Source of the DNA: Deltaproteobacteria bacterium
GTDB lineage: Bacteria > Desulfobacterota > DSM-4660 > Desulfatiglandales > Desulfatiglandaceae
Assembly: GCA_018644785.1 (NCBI GenBank)
Contig: JABGPV010000026.1
Coordinates: 1 to 30,530, forward strand
Reading direction: 5' to 3'
Length of the DNA stretch: 30,530 nucleotides
This document shows, in pieces, positions 5,545 to 14,176 of the stretch (position 1 is the first letter of the stretch; each line of letters opens with the position of its first letter). The notes under the pieces were generated by a model. The model ran no database searches, was not told the origin of the DNA, and saw nothing but the letters and a program-made list of their open reading frames with translations. The translations under genes were made by a program, and so were the position numbers.

Positions 5545-8244
5545 CTATTTACCCAACTCTTTTTTAACTGCAAGGCCCATCTTTTCCAACAATAGCGGCT
5601 TTCTTATATATGCTCGTGCACCCAGACTCTGGACCGCTTTGACACGGTCTGTTTCAGAAAACCCGCTGGCAATGATTGCCTTTTGCCCTGGGTGGATTTC
5701 GATAATTTTCTTGTACGTATCAAGGCCATCCATACCAGGGTCCATAATCATATCCAATACCAATAAATCAACTTTGTTGGTCTTCAGATATTCAACAGCC
5801 TCTTCCCCGCTTGAAACCGATACGACCGAATAACCCAGCTCTTTCAGCATACCGGAGGCTATTTCCCTTTGCTCTGCCACATCATCTACGATCAAAATGG
5901 ATTCTCCATTACCGCTATAGGACTCAATGGCGAGATCGGATCTATCTTCGGGTAATTCTTTACGGGTTACGGGAAAATAAAGGGTAAATGTTGTTCCTTT
6001 CCCTTTAGTGCTTTGGACATCGATATATCCGTTATGATCCTTGACCGTTCCCCATACTACAGCCATGCCTAAGCCTGTTCCGCTTATTCCCATCTTTTTT
6101 TTGGTATAGAACGGTTCAAAGATCTTCTCCATATCATCGGGGGAAATACCTGTCCCGGTGTCTGAGATGGTGAGCACAACGTAATCACCCTCCTTTAAAT
6201 CGTCATAATTTCTTATGGGCCTATCAATGTATCGGTTTTCCGTGGAAACGGTTAGCGTTCCCCCTTCAGGCATGGCCTCGGCGGCGTTGGAAATCAGGTT
6301 CATGACGGTTTTAGAGAGGTGAGTGGATGATCCCAATATGTTGAGGGTGCCTTTTTCAATATGGGTTTCCATATGAACTCCGGGATGGTACGATCGAAGT
6401 TTTTCATGCTCCGGGCTTTTCAGATATTCATCGACAACATCATTCAGATTGACCACTTCTGTGACAACAACGCCTCTCCTCGCCAATGTTAATAGATCCT
6501 GAACAACCGCTGCTGCCTTTTCTCCTGACTTTTTTATGGTCAAGATTGATTTTCTTAAAGGGCTGTCTATGGGGAGTTGTAACAATAACAATTCAGGGTA
6601 GCTTACAAGACCACCAAGGATATTGTTGAGATCGTGGGCCACCCCTCCTGCTAAGGTTCCAATGGCCTCCATCTTTTGAGCACGTTGAAGCTGGGTTTCC
6701 AGTTTTTTCTTGTCTTCTTCCGCCTGCCTACGTTCGGTTCTATCCAAGATAATCGCTGCGAATAGCGCTTCGTGTTCATGTTTCAGAAACTGCAAATGGA
6801 CTTCCACATCATAATGCGATTGATCTTTACGTTTGTGAACAGTCTCAAAAACAATCTTTTCCTTTTCACCTTTGCGTAGAGGCGCTACCATTTTTTCAAA
6901 CGATTCAGTTGTAAATTCAGGTTTTAAATTAAGAGGTGTCATTTCTCGAAATTCTGCCATCGTATAACCCAGATTATGCTGAGCAGCATTATTCACCTGA
7001 GTGAACTTCAATGTATCTGCGTCAAATAAATATATTTCATTCAATGAATCTTGGAAGATGCGGCCAAAACGTGCGATTTTATCTTCTGCTAATTTACGGC
7101 CGGTGATATCTCTGGTGACCCCCAGTATCGACGATGGGCGCCCTTCAATATCACGGATAAACGTCGTGGAAACCTCCGTCCACACAGTGGTACCGTCTTT
7201 ACGATACTGCTCCAGTTCAAGGATGCGCGATCTGGGCGGATCAGAATCCCGACTCTCTTCAGACAGCTCTTCGCTCAGTATTTCGGTTGCGAGTTTCATA
7301 GACGACGGGGTTAAAACATCCTGCAATTGAAGCCCTGTTGCCTCTTCAACACTATAACCCATAATGCTTACGACGGAAGGGCTGACGTAAGTAAAACTTA
7401 AAGTCGCCAGGTCCAGTATCCAAATGTTGTCGGTTACGTTGTCAGCCAGCAAACGATATTTCTCATCACTCTCCCGTAACGCTTCCTCCGTTCCCATGTG
7501 TTTATGAATCTGCCGATTCAAGCGGTGAAAAGCAAGGCCGATCCCAGCAAGCCCGGCCAACCAAAGTAAAACATGGCCGACAGACAATGCAAGATTATGA
7601 GATCGCGAAATAGCCATAAGAGGAGCCATGGGTATTGAGACACTTATTCCCCCTCGGATATCCCCAAGTTTGTACCCCTGTGCAGCATGGCATTTCAGGC
7701 ATCCCTTTTCCGTTAATAATGGACGCATAAGACGCATATAGTTGTTTCCCTCGATTTTCTCGACTGAGCTGACTTCTTTCCCTCCCGCCTGAAAGGCTCT
7801 GAGAGCCCGTGTTTCCCAAGGGTCAGGCACATTGGCGGGACGGATAGGATTAAGGCTGGTGATATGGCCCCGAACACCATTTTCCTTCAGTGCCAATTCG
7901 TGTATCTGGCGGGTCATGTAAGCTGGATTGATCTTCGTTAATTTCTTACCCAGAGGGGTTGTTATGTCCCGTTCGGGAACGTTAAGGTATGAGTTGGGCT
8001 GCATTACTCCTGTCACAGGCGCATAAACCCCGTCATGGCCAGCATTCCAGCGACGATAGATAACGTCCTTCTCGAATGCCGTCCGTGCTTCTATACGTGC
8101 AGCTTCAAGGATTCCGGAGTCCTGGGTTCTCAGGTTCCATGCCAACGATAATCCTATGAGAACAGTCCAGAGCGCCACGGCCCCCGATAAATAGTAGCGC
8201 AACCGAATCGGGAGTTCTTTTTTTGTCTGAAATTTCCTTTTCAT
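5545..8244 (-). CDS. Membrane hybrid histidine kinase with DUF3365 haem-type sensor, PAS domains and receiver
   Basis: This 899-residue protein has a membrane segment at about 19-36 and a periplasmic domain ending in Cys182-x-x-Cys185-His186 (CLKCHAAQGY). That is the c-type haem motif of DUF3365 (Tll0287-like) sensors. A second membrane segment lies at about 218-240. PAS units follow at about 262-390 and 395-512. The kinase core has phospho-acceptor His537 (GVAHDLNN), an N-box Asn near 653, and ATP-lid motifs DTGTGI (695-700) and SGTGLGM. A receiver at 782-897 has Asp787/Asp788, phospho-acceptor Asp831 and Lys882. It should sense redox state or a small ligand through haem outside the membrane and phosphorylate its own receiver. 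No DNA-binding regulator lies beside it. The receiver fragment at 1-137 is of the same kind. Confidence 0.9.
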   Translation of the reverse strand: MKRKFQTKKELPIRLRYYLSGAVALWTVLIGLSLAWNLRTQDSGILEAARIEARTAFEKDVIYRRWNAGHDGVYAPVTGVMQPNSYLNVPERDITTPLGKKLTKINPAYMTRQIHELALKENGVRGHITSLNPIRPANVPDPWETRALRAFQAGGKEVSSVEKIEGNNYMRLMRPLLTEKGCLKCHAAQGYKLGDIRGGISVSIPMAPLMAISRSHNLALSVGHVLLWLAGLAGIGLAFHRLNRQIHKHMGTEEALRESDEKYRLLADNVTDNIWILDLATLSFTYVSPSVVSIMGYSVEEATGLQLQDVLTPSSMKLATEILSEELSEESRDSDPPRSRILELEQYRKDGTTVWTEVSTTFIRDIEGRPSSILGVTRDITGRKLAEDKIARFGRIFQDSLNEIYLFDADTLKFTQVNNAAQHNLGYTMAEFREMTPLNLKPEFTTESFEKMVAPLRKGEKEKIVFETVHKRKDQSHYDVEVHLQFLKHEHEALFAAIILDRTERRQAEEDKKKLETQLQRAQKMEAIGTLAGGVAHDLNNILGGLVSYPELLLLQLPIDSPLRKSILTIKKSGEKAAAVVQDLLTLARRGVVVTEVVNLNDVVDEYLKSPEHEKLRSYHPGVHMETHIEKGTLNILGSSTHLSKTVMNLISNAAEAMPEGGTLTVSTENRYIDRPIRNYDDLKEGDYVVLTISDTGTGISPDDMEKIFEPFYTKKKMGISGTGLGMAVVWGTVKDHNGYIDVQSTKGKGTTFTLYFPVTRKELPEDRSDLAIESYSGNGESILIVDDVAEQREIASGMLKELGYSVVSVSSGEEAVEYLKTNKVDLLVLDMIMDPGMDGLDTYKKIIEIHPGQKAIIASGFSETDRVKAVQSLGARAYIRKPLLLEKMGLAVKKELGK

Positions 8245-8540
8245 GATAATGCTCTATTCCCCGACCCCCCTATTCTAATCTCACACAGGTTGATTTTCTG
8301 ACCATCAAAAGATCCTCCAAATGCCACAGAAACAAGCAAGGCCCATACCTACCTGTGTACCTCCTATATCCTGCACGAGCCTTTGAGTCCCATGAGAGCT
8401 ACCTCCCACTTTGGGTTATTTTCGCAGGGAGTTTATTTTGACCGAGAAAACTATACCTTAGTTTGCCATTGTTTTTCAAGGGGTAGGATTGAAGATTTAC
8501 AGGGTCCTTTGAGTGTATGATTTGAGCATGATCCCCGTCA

Positions 8541-8643
8541 GGGTCAAGAAACATTGTTTCCTGTTCAAATTCTTCAGATTTTCTTCAACGCGCAATATTT
8601 TGGGATTGATTTTTTCCCCATATTTTGTTTCCCTGTTGTCAAT
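8541..8643. repeat. Dispersed repeat, copy 2 of 3, upstream of yjbQ
   Basis: This 103-bp block differs from copy 1 (3373-3475) at one base and ends 34 bp before the yjbQ ATG. The minus-strand 15-codon ORF runs from 8621 to 8574. The second mini-ORF seen in copies 1 and 3 is altered by an insertion here. Because two copies sit next to yjbQ sequence, this pair may come from duplication of the yjbQ upstream region, not from independent hops; copy 3, beside an unrelated gene, argues for mobility. Confidence 0.8.
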
Positions 8644-8677
8644 TTACTGAAAATAGCGAAAGGAAAGTCATATTGTT

Positions 8678-8824
8678 ATGAAAAGTTATCGAAAAGAGTT
8701 GTGGTTTGAGGTGCCCTCCCGGCGGGCTTTTATCAACATCACGCCGCAGGTGGTGGAATGCTTGAGGGAGAGTGGGATTGTGGAAGGTTTGATTCTGGTC
8801 AAGACAATACATATTCACTATTGA
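8678..8824 (+). pseudogene. yjbQ: yjbQ 5' part, interrupted by the integrated element
   Basis: From ATG 8678 the product reads as the N-terminus of the YjbQ/UPF0047 family ([20 protein letters not shown]), a protein linked to secondary thiamine-phosphate synthase activity. Codons 1-41 up to 8800 belong to yjbQ. After that the frame enters the inserted element and ends at TGA 8822-8824. The other part of the gene is at 18471-18764 and joins in frame as [12 protein letters not shown], a strongly conserved YjbQ stretch. Precise excision would restore a protein of about 138 residues. As it stands the cell makes only a 48-residue fragment from this locus. Confidence 0.9.
8791..8823 (+). other. Left attachment junction (attL)
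   Basis: The yjbQ reading runs to GGTC (8797-8800) and then changes to element sequence. The bases AA at 8801-8802 are shared with the right junction (18471-18472) and are the best candidate for the crossover dinucleotide. A GT core (8798-8799 and 18468-18469) is possible if the original codon was GTG. The element side carries ATTCACTAT, the inverted complement of the TAGTGAA found at the right junction, as expected for arms of a reassembled attP. Confidence 0.65.
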
Positions 8825-10355
8825 TGGTATTATTTGCAAAGGATTCAACCATTTGATCCAGAACCGCCCGGATTTCAAATTTCCATGGGTGTTCTGGATC
8901 ATCCGTTTGGTCGACATAAACTCCCAATCGATTCCCGTTCTGATCCTTCCCTGAAAAAGCTCGTTCCAAAATCTTCCGTTGTCGCGCATGTGGGCTATTC
9001 AGAATCTTTTTAATGGTTTTCGGTCCGGGGTGTTTTAGAGCGTCCGCAACAACGGCCCTTGCAAGTTTAGATTTCTTCTTGATCTGTTCCGGGTCCGGCT
9101 GGTCTGCGATCTGCGGTTCAATGACATCCATCCGCTCTTGAATCGCCTGTAAGCGGTCCCTGATCGGCTGGATTCGAGTTGTAATTTCTTCATCGGACAG
9201 GACTCCTTTTGAAGCCAATTTGACGAGATTGTCCCTTTGTTGGATGGTTTTATTTTCCTTGTCTTTCAAGTCCGATAGTTCTTTTCTCAATTTCTCGATT
9301 TTGGAAAGGTCGGGGGTTGCCTTTCTAATGGCCTGTTCAATCCTTTCTTGATCTCCGAACATTTGAAGGATTTGGATTAGTACGGTTTTTCCCAATGGTT
9401 CAGAAGGGACCCAATTTTTAACAGTGCATTCGTGTTTCCGGTGCCTGGGATGACGAAAATATTGTTTTCCGTTTTTGTTGGTCTGGGCCATTAATGCGTA
9501 TCCGCAATGCTTGCAAAAGATCATCCTGTTCAGCAGATACTTATGTTTAATGACGCCTGCCTGATAGGTTTTGTTTGCGGCCGCCTGTTTTTTGATAGCC
9601 TGGATGGTTTCTTCATCCAGTAACGGCGGGATCATGATAACGACGGTTTCATCCACATTGACAGCCTTGTTTCGGAAACGACATTCCCATTGATCCCCGG
9701 ATCTGTGATTCATTATTTTCCATAAATTGGTGAAGTTCATTTCCAGTACCTGGGCAATCTTGACGATGGATTCCCCGGAAAGATATTGTTCTGCCGCCCA
9801 TTGGATCTTTTTGTGTTTCTCTGGATCAATTCCCCATTCCTTTTTTTTCTTATCAAAGGTCCGGGCAAAGGGAAGTTTCCCACTTGTTGGGATATTCCTT
9901 TTCGCACGATTGATCCGATTTGTTATGGATTTCAGACTTTGGGTCCGTGCCTGGAATTCCCCGATTTCTGCCGACATCCCCAAAATGAAAGTATGCTCTG
10001 GATTGAAAAGATCATATTCCATTGTTCCGACAAAGAAGCGGGTGCCGTTGTTCCGCAGGATGTTCAGACCTTCCTTGGATTTCAGGTTATCCCTGCTCCA
10101 TCGGCTCGCGTCACAAACAATTACCGCGTCAAATTTGCCATTGGAAGAATCAGCAAGCAATCGGTCCAGCTTTGCCCGTTCCTGTTCCGGCGTGGCATGT
10201 TCCTGGCCTGAATACACCCAACAGTTATCCGGTATGATCCCTTTCAGGGATTTGACATACTGCTGAATCTGGTCGGTTTGGGTCCTTAGAGATTCCCCTT
10301 TTGCGGCTTGTCCCTCTGTGGAAACCCTGATTAACGGTGCGAATCGTAAGCTCAT
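8799..10355 (-). CDS. Large serine recombinase (site-specific integrase)
   Basis: The 518-residue protein begins with a resolvase-type catalytic domain. Arg10 and Ser12 (IRVSTEGQ) provide the nucleophile motif, and CDASRWSRD corresponds to the DRxxR segment that holds the active-site arginines. A recombinase domain (about 165-270) follows. Then comes a zinc beta-ribbon with Cys-x-x-Cys ([10 protein letters not shown]) and a His/Cys pair (RHRKHECTV). A long coiled-coil-rich C-terminus completes the large-serine-integrase plan. It should integrate the element by attP x attB recombination at yjbQ. Its TGA (8801-8799) lies on the attL crossover, so its last residues may differ between integrated and excised forms. 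The ATG overlaps the stop of a 48-residue ORF upstream (ATGA). Confidence 0.92.
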   Translation of the reverse strand: MSLRFAPLIRVSTEGQAAKGESLRTQTDQIQQYVKSLKGIIPDNCWVYSGQEHATPEQERAKLDRLLADSSNGKFDAVIVCDASRWSRDNLKSKEGLNILRNNGTRFFVGTMEYDLFNPEHTFILGMSAEIGEFQARTQSLKSITNRINRAKRNIPTSGKLPFARTFDKKKKEWGIDPEKHKKIQWAAEQYLSGESIVKIAQVLEMNFTNLWKIMNHRSGDQWECRFRNKAVNVDETVVIMIPPLLDEETIQAIKKQAAANKTYQAGVIKHKYLLNRMIFCKHCGYALMAQTNKNGKQYFRHPRHRKHECTVKNWVPSEPLGKTVLIQILQMFGDQERIEQAIRKATPDLSKIEKLRKELSDLKDKENKTIQQRDNLVKLASKGVLSDEEITTRIQPIRDRLQAIQERMDVIEPQIADQPDPEQIKKKSKLARAVVADALKHPGPKTIKKILNSPHARQRKILERAFSGKDQNGNRLGVYVDQTDDPEHPWKFEIRAVLDQMVESFANNTINSEYVLS

Positions 10356-10498
10356 GACAATGACCCTCCTATTTCCAATGATTCTGAAAAATCAATATCC
10401 AATAATTTTTCAATTTCTTTCCAACTTTTACCATCGGTCCTCAATTTTTTAACTTTACCAAAAAGCATGAAATATTCATCCATCGGCATTAAAGGCAT
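10352..10498 (-). CDS. Small protein translationally coupled to the integrase
   Basis: This 48-codon ORF (MPLMPMDEYF start, charged, with the helical stretch GKSWKEIEKLLDI) fills the gap between the recombinase stop (10502) and the integrase start. Its stop shares bases with the integrase ATG. Tight coupling on both sides suggests it is translated. I recognise no family. A WKEIEKLL-type helix could be half of a small DNA-binding fold, so an accessory role in recombination direction is conceivable, but that is inference from position only. Confidence 0.5.
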   Translation of the reverse strand: MPLMPMDEYFMLFGKVKKLRTDGKSWKEIEKLLDIDFSESLEIGGSLS

Positions 10499-10501
10499 CG
10501 G

Positions 10502-11185
10502 TCATCCCCCTTTCCGTTTATACGGTTTTGCTATTTGCTGGACTCGAAATAAGCTCCATGGCTTTCCATCCATTGTTGTTAATCCCTCTTGGTTGAAAAT
10601 GTCCGCAATTTGCTGCCATGTCCGGCGCTTCCCTGCTTTCGGCTTTCTGCGTAATGCTCCGATCCTTCGAATAAGGGCTTTCCCTTCCTCGGATTCCCGA
10701 TATCCTTTGCGGCCTTCACATTTGCCGTGTTTGATTCTTTCCCGTTCCCTGGAAGCTTTCAGTTTGGCGACAAGCATCGTTTTATCATATTGGGCAACCG
10801 CTCCCATGACTTGCCGAATTAAATTTCTGGTTGGATCATCCCCGCAAAGATCCGGGCCTTCCATGCTGGAAATGATATTGAATCCGCGTTTCCTGAAATC
10901 TGCGACAATGGCCTCTTGCACCATTAAATCACGGGCCAGCCTATCAAGCTTTTCAATAATGACTGTCTTGATCCCATGGCCATTCTGTTCAAGGGACACC
11001 ATCAAACAGGCAAGGGCTGGTCTATTCTCTTTTGTCCCTGATACGCCCTTTTCCTTGAATACTTCTTGAATCTGTAAATTGTTGGCTTTGGCATAGTCCC
11101 TTATCGCCTTTTCCTGTCTGGGAAATCCATCCCCTTTGACTTGAGAAACGCCACTAACTCTTAAATATCCAAACGCTTTTTCCAT
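10502..11185 (-). CDS. Small serine recombinase (resolvase/invertase type)
   Basis: The ATG at 11185 is preceded by GAGGAA at good spacing and gives 227 residues; an ATG five codons upstream has a poorer site. Motifs are clear: GYLRVSG with the catalytic Ser, DRLARD, and a long E-helix with MGAVAQYDKTMLVAKLKASRE-like spacing. A C-terminal winged-helix-like part (TWQQIADIFNQEGLTT, then GKPWSLFRVQQI) is typical of the recombinases that end in a Recombinase-like HTH. It could resolve element multimers, act with the larger integrase, or invert a segment. Two serine recombinases side by side on a 9.7-kb element is notable. Confidence 0.88.
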   Translation of the reverse strand: MEKAFGYLRVSGVSQVKGDGFPRQEKAIRDYAKANNLQIQEVFKEKGVSGTKENRPALACLMVSLEQNGHGIKTVIIEKLDRLARDLMVQEAIVADFRKRGFNIISSMEGPDLCGDDPTRNLIRQVMGAVAQYDKTMLVAKLKASRERERIKHGKCEGRKGYRESEEGKALIRRIGALRRKPKAGKRRTWQQIADIFNQEGLTTMDGKPWSLFRVQQIAKPYKRKGG

Positions 11186-11280
11186 AATTTCCTCATTCAC
11201 TGTTTCGTTATTTATATAATAATATCATAAGGAAATCAAGATATATTTTATGTTAATTTAAAAATAAACATAAAAAGATT

Positions 11281-12099
11281 TTATTTCAAATACGCGATAC
11301 CAGATTTCTTTCGACTGATAATCGCTGCGGATATTGTTCGGGGGCCGTCGATCTGCGTGGGTTCTATCGGCTTCGGGATCTGGGCCATGGGTTTTTTTGT
11401 CCGAACCATCTTTGATTCTGATAATGGTTCCGGCTCTGGTTCTGGGTCTGTTGATAATGGTGTTTCATCCATATCAGGCGTTGATTTCAACGGGCGAGGA
11501 TCAACGGTAAGGTCCTGGGGTATACCTGGGTATGGGTCTGGATCTTCATGGTAAGCATACTCCTCTGTCCCTGGGGAAATGCTTTGATCATTCCCGTTCT
11601 GGATTTTGTCAGTCAGACGGATTAGCTCTGCAAATTCAGCCGAGGATAGCATGTCGGCCGCCCGATCGAAAATGGATGTTTCTTCATCATCCGCTCCAAC
11701 TACGACAGAAAAAGTCGTCTTGGTATTTTCAAGCTCGGCTGCCCGTGCCTGGTGTAAGTGCGCGGCAATTCGGGCCATCAACTCCAAAGCTCCCCGTGAT
11801 TCGGATAAAGCTTTCAGCGCGATGGTATCTTTTTCCTTTTCAAAGTTCCGTGTGAAAATCAATTCCGCTTTGGAAAGGATGTCCTCTATCCGGGCAAGGA
11901 GATTATTGGACTCATCCAGTTCCTTCATTTCGTATGCTGTTGCGAGTTGTCTGGACAGGTGGTGCTGACTGTGATAGTCCACGCTTCCATATGGCACATC
12001 GTATTTTCTGGATATTCCTGATTTTGATTTTCCTTGGATTAATTCCTGGTTAATTTCTATCTTATTGGAATGTTGGCACACTTTGCACACTTGGCCCAT
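11281..12099 (-). CDS. Zinc-finger/HTH DNA-binding protein with acidic Pro-rich tail
   Basis: The 272-residue protein starts with Cys-x-x-Cys (CKVCQHSNKIEINQELIQG), then a helix-turn-helix (SKSGISRKYDVPYGSVDYH) ending in a His-rich SQHHL. This Cys2/His-type HTH opening is common in small-terminase-like and other phage or island proteins. The middle (about 55-125) is helical. Residues 165-250 are acidic and proline-rich and probably disordered. The end is basic. The ATG has AGGAG at proper spacing. It may recognise element DNA (packaging, replication or control); no large terminase lies nearby, so packaging is speculative. Confidence 0.7.
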   Translation of the reverse strand: MGQVCKVCQHSNKIEINQELIQGKSKSGISRKYDVPYGSVDYHSQHHLSRQLATAYEMKELDESNNLLARIEDILSKAELIFTRNFEKEKDTIALKALSESRGALELMARIAAHLHQARAAELENTKTTFSVVVGADDEETSIFDRAADMLSSAEFAELIRLTDKIQNGNDQSISPGTEEYAYHEDPDPYPGIPQDLTVDPRPLKSTPDMDETPLSTDPEPEPEPLSESKMVRTKKPMAQIPKPIEPTQIDGPRTISAAIISRKKSGIAYLK

Positions 12100-12479
12100 G
12101 TCATTTCTCCTTTTATGGTATTCTCGGGTTTTTCCCGTTATTTTCGTTGTTTTTCGGCTTTGTGCGGGTTTCCATCTATATTACTAATATGTTTCGTGAT
12201 TAACTATATAAATTTATTGATAAAAACTGTAAAATTTAAGTTTCGTTGTCGGACAAAAAATGACCTCATTTTCCCTTGCACTCCTATTTTCCCCTTTTTC
12301 CCTTGCTTTCCCATCTTTATCCTATCCCTTTGCTTATCCCTTGTTTAGGGTAGGTAACTACACTATTCAAACTATTCAAATCCCTATTCCTTTGCTCCTT
12401 ATCCTTACCCTTTCCTATCCTATTTCATACTAACTAATATGTTTTTTATGGAAAACATTGTAATCATTGATAAAAATCA
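12100..12479. other. Gene-free pyrimidine-rich region with direct repeats (possible origin or control region)
   Basis: No convincing gene occupies these 380 bp between the polymerase-like gene and the Zn/HTH gene. At 12183-12240 and 12434-12486 two blocks share the ends CTAATATGTTT and ATTGATAAAAA around about 25 dissimilar bases. Between them, about 12255-12430 is markedly pyrimidine-rich on the plus strand, with recurrent CCCTTT/TATCCC words, and the 9-bp tandem ACTATTCAA x2 lies at 12362-12379. Repeats plus strand asymmetry beside a replication-type gene would suit an origin, but no known iteron family is recognised. Confidence 0.4.
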
Positions 12480-13814
12480 TCAAAATTCTTGTTTTATGGG
12501 ACATCTGAATCCTGTGTGCTTCCGATATTCCCTTTTCATTGTTTGTTGAAGCTGATCCCGGTATTTTGCCTGAACAATAAAGCTATCATGTATTGCCAGA
12601 ATCGGGATGCTTTGTTTCGTAAAGTGGTTGACAATAGCCAATGCAATAGCAGCGTCCTGGTTCATAATCCGTAAGCCGTTGTCCTTTCCATTGCAGAAAT
12701 AATGGGCAATCGGTTTATGAACTTCCCTGAATGTATCAATAATCTGAGATGCCTCTGTAATACCGATCTTCTCTAATCTTTTCCTTAATACTGGGTCATT
12801 CTTCAATTCAAGATTGATTACGCCCACGGGTTGTTGTTCCGGGGTCATCCACCATTTCACTTCTACATGTTTGCCTGTTTTATAATGATCATACTCATAT
12901 TCAATCCAGGTCCCGCCTGCATTTATTAAAGACAAAAGGGCTTTTTTTAACAAGTCTCGGCATTGTGGGTCATTAATGACAATACTGTATGGATCTCCAA
13001 AGAATTGAATTCCTTCTTTCGCGTACAGCAAATGGGGATGCAGCCCACTGAAATCCAGCTCTGTGGTCTGTTCGCCGTTGATGGTGAATTCCTGGCGATC
13101 TTCGCCTGAGAAGCCTTGATAATGATGGCGAGAGCCACAGGTGTGCAGTCTTCCATAAAGGTTGAAATCCCGGTTGAAAATAGCCACAAGGAAAGCGTTT
13201 AATTTATATCTCCGGTATCGAATATCGGCGGATTGATTGACCTGATTTGCTTTTTGTAAAATGGATTTAATCCGGAGGGTTTTAGGGGTGTCCGTGTATT
13301 CCTTCAATTTTCCATTTTCATCCTTTAGCTCTACAAGTTGAACGGGATCATAAATAACGCCATTTGGAAGTTCCCGGAAATAGGAAAGCAATTTTGCAGT
13401 TGCCCATATTCTTGTCATTCTTGACTCTTCTCGTTTTTCTTCGTTGTGGAATCCTTTTTTCATGTCAATCCATCCTTGCTGATAAAGTCCGTTCATAAGT
13501 TTGATTGTGGATTGCCCTGCCCGCCTATACATCGTTTTAGTCCATTCATTCGGGCTCCTACTAAGGAAAACCGGCCTTTTTCTTCCACATTCCAAAAGGT
13601 TCGCGATGAGGATTTCAAATGCACAGCGGTTTTCCTTCCGGGCTGACAAATTGCAAGATTCAAAAATTGGAAGAAGCCACTTTTGATTTTCATCATTAAT
13701 TTTAAAAGCATGATCGAAAGGAACAGCCGTGTTAAGCCATTCCCCCGTTTTCCGATATTCCTGAAATTCCATTTTTGCATTTGCTATGACCCCGGATTTG
13801 ATATTTCGTTTCAT
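12480..13814 (-). CDS. Compact family A / T7-RNAP-like polymerase (putative element replicase)
   Basis: The 444-residue protein shows, in the right order, the core motifs of the DNA polymerase I / single-subunit RNA polymerase superfamily. GRLHT (221-225) recalls the GRLS of Pol I. Motif A is Asp254 in TELDFSGLHPHLLY. Motif B is Arg286-x3-Lys290-x7-Asn298 in the O-helix spacing (RDLLKKALLSLINAGG). Motif C is His409-Asp410 in AIHDSFIV. The motif B to C distance (124) is close to that of Pol I. It is far shorter than Pol I and has no 5' or 3' exonuclease. The aromatic Tyr of motif B is Asn here. The N-terminal 200 residues resemble nothing I know, though TYR-type helical repeats could bind DNA. 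It probably copies the element or primes its replication; an RNA polymerase role cannot be excluded. Confidence 0.7.
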   Translation of the reverse strand: MKRNIKSGVIANAKMEFQEYRKTGEWLNTAVPFDHAFKINDENQKWLLPIFESCNLSARKENRCAFEILIANLLECGRKRPVFLSRSPNEWTKTMYRRAGQSTIKLMNGLYQQGWIDMKKGFHNEEKREESRMTRIWATAKLLSYFRELPNGVIYDPVQLVELKDENGKLKEYTDTPKTLRIKSILQKANQVNQSADIRYRRYKLNAFLVAIFNRDFNLYGRLHTCGSRHHYQGFSGEDRQEFTINGEQTTELDFSGLHPHLLYAKEGIQFFGDPYSIVINDPQCRDLLKKALLSLINAGGTWIEYEYDHYKTGKHVEVKWWMTPEQQPVGVINLELKNDPVLRKRLEKIGITEASQIIDTFREVHKPIAHYFCNGKDNGLRIMNQDAAIALAIVNHFTKQSIPILAIHDSFIVQAKYRDQLQQTMKREYRKHTGFRCPIKQEF

Positions 13815-13849
13815 CGTCCGTCCCCATCCGTCCTTTTATTTTTGTGAAT

Positions 13850-13915
13850 TTGCCGGGGAAAGTGGAGGACGGATCACTTTTCAATACGGGGATCAACCGA
13901 ATCTATCCCCGGCAA
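13850..13915. promoter_or_regulatory. 10-bp inverted repeat upstream of the polymerase-like gene
   Basis: TTGCCGGGGA (13850-13859) and TCCCCGGCAA (13906-13915) form a perfect 10-bp inverted repeat with a 46-bp spacer, between the DUF3820 gene and the polymerase-like gene. CCGTCC words flank it. It could be a paired operator or an mRNA stem in the polymerase leader. No T-run follows on either strand, so it is not an obvious terminator. Confidence 0.45.
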
Positions 13916-13928
13916 GGTTTCTCATTTA

Positions 13929-14114
13929 TTATACACCTACCTGTTTTGCTGGCTTATTAAGATCCCACTTTTCCCCGAATTCCCCGACAAGCTCGTCAAA
14001 AATTGCTTCCCGCAAATCTCCATATAGATCCAAATTATTTGCTACCCATTGCAAATAATCCTTGGGAATATCTTCGATTTCTACGCCTTGAAATTTACCG
14101 AATAACATTTGCAT
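13929..14114 (-). CDS. DUF3820-type small protein
   Basis: This 61-residue protein has an excellent ribosome site (GGAGG, 6 nt before the ATG). Its start LFGKFQGVEIEDIPKDYLQW matches the FGKYKGxxIxxLPxDYLxW signature of DUF3820, a small domain also found at the end of some exonuclease X-type proteins and often carried by phages and islands. The function of stand-alone copies is not settled. It lies just upstream of the polymerase-like gene on the same strand, so a role in DNA metabolism is plausible. Confidence 0.7.
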   Translation of the reverse strand: MQMLFGKFQGVEIEDIPKDYLQWVANNLDLYGDLREAIFDELVGEFGEKWDLNKPAKQVGV

Positions 14115-14176
14115 TTTTATCCTCCAATTCCGGCCATTTGTACCCGTTTTTCTTCAAACCCATACCCTATTATGGT

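Noticed and set aside
13446..13780. Plus- and minus-strand frames inside the polymerase-like gene
   Set aside because: They are shadows of the gene, lacking ribosome sites and domain features.
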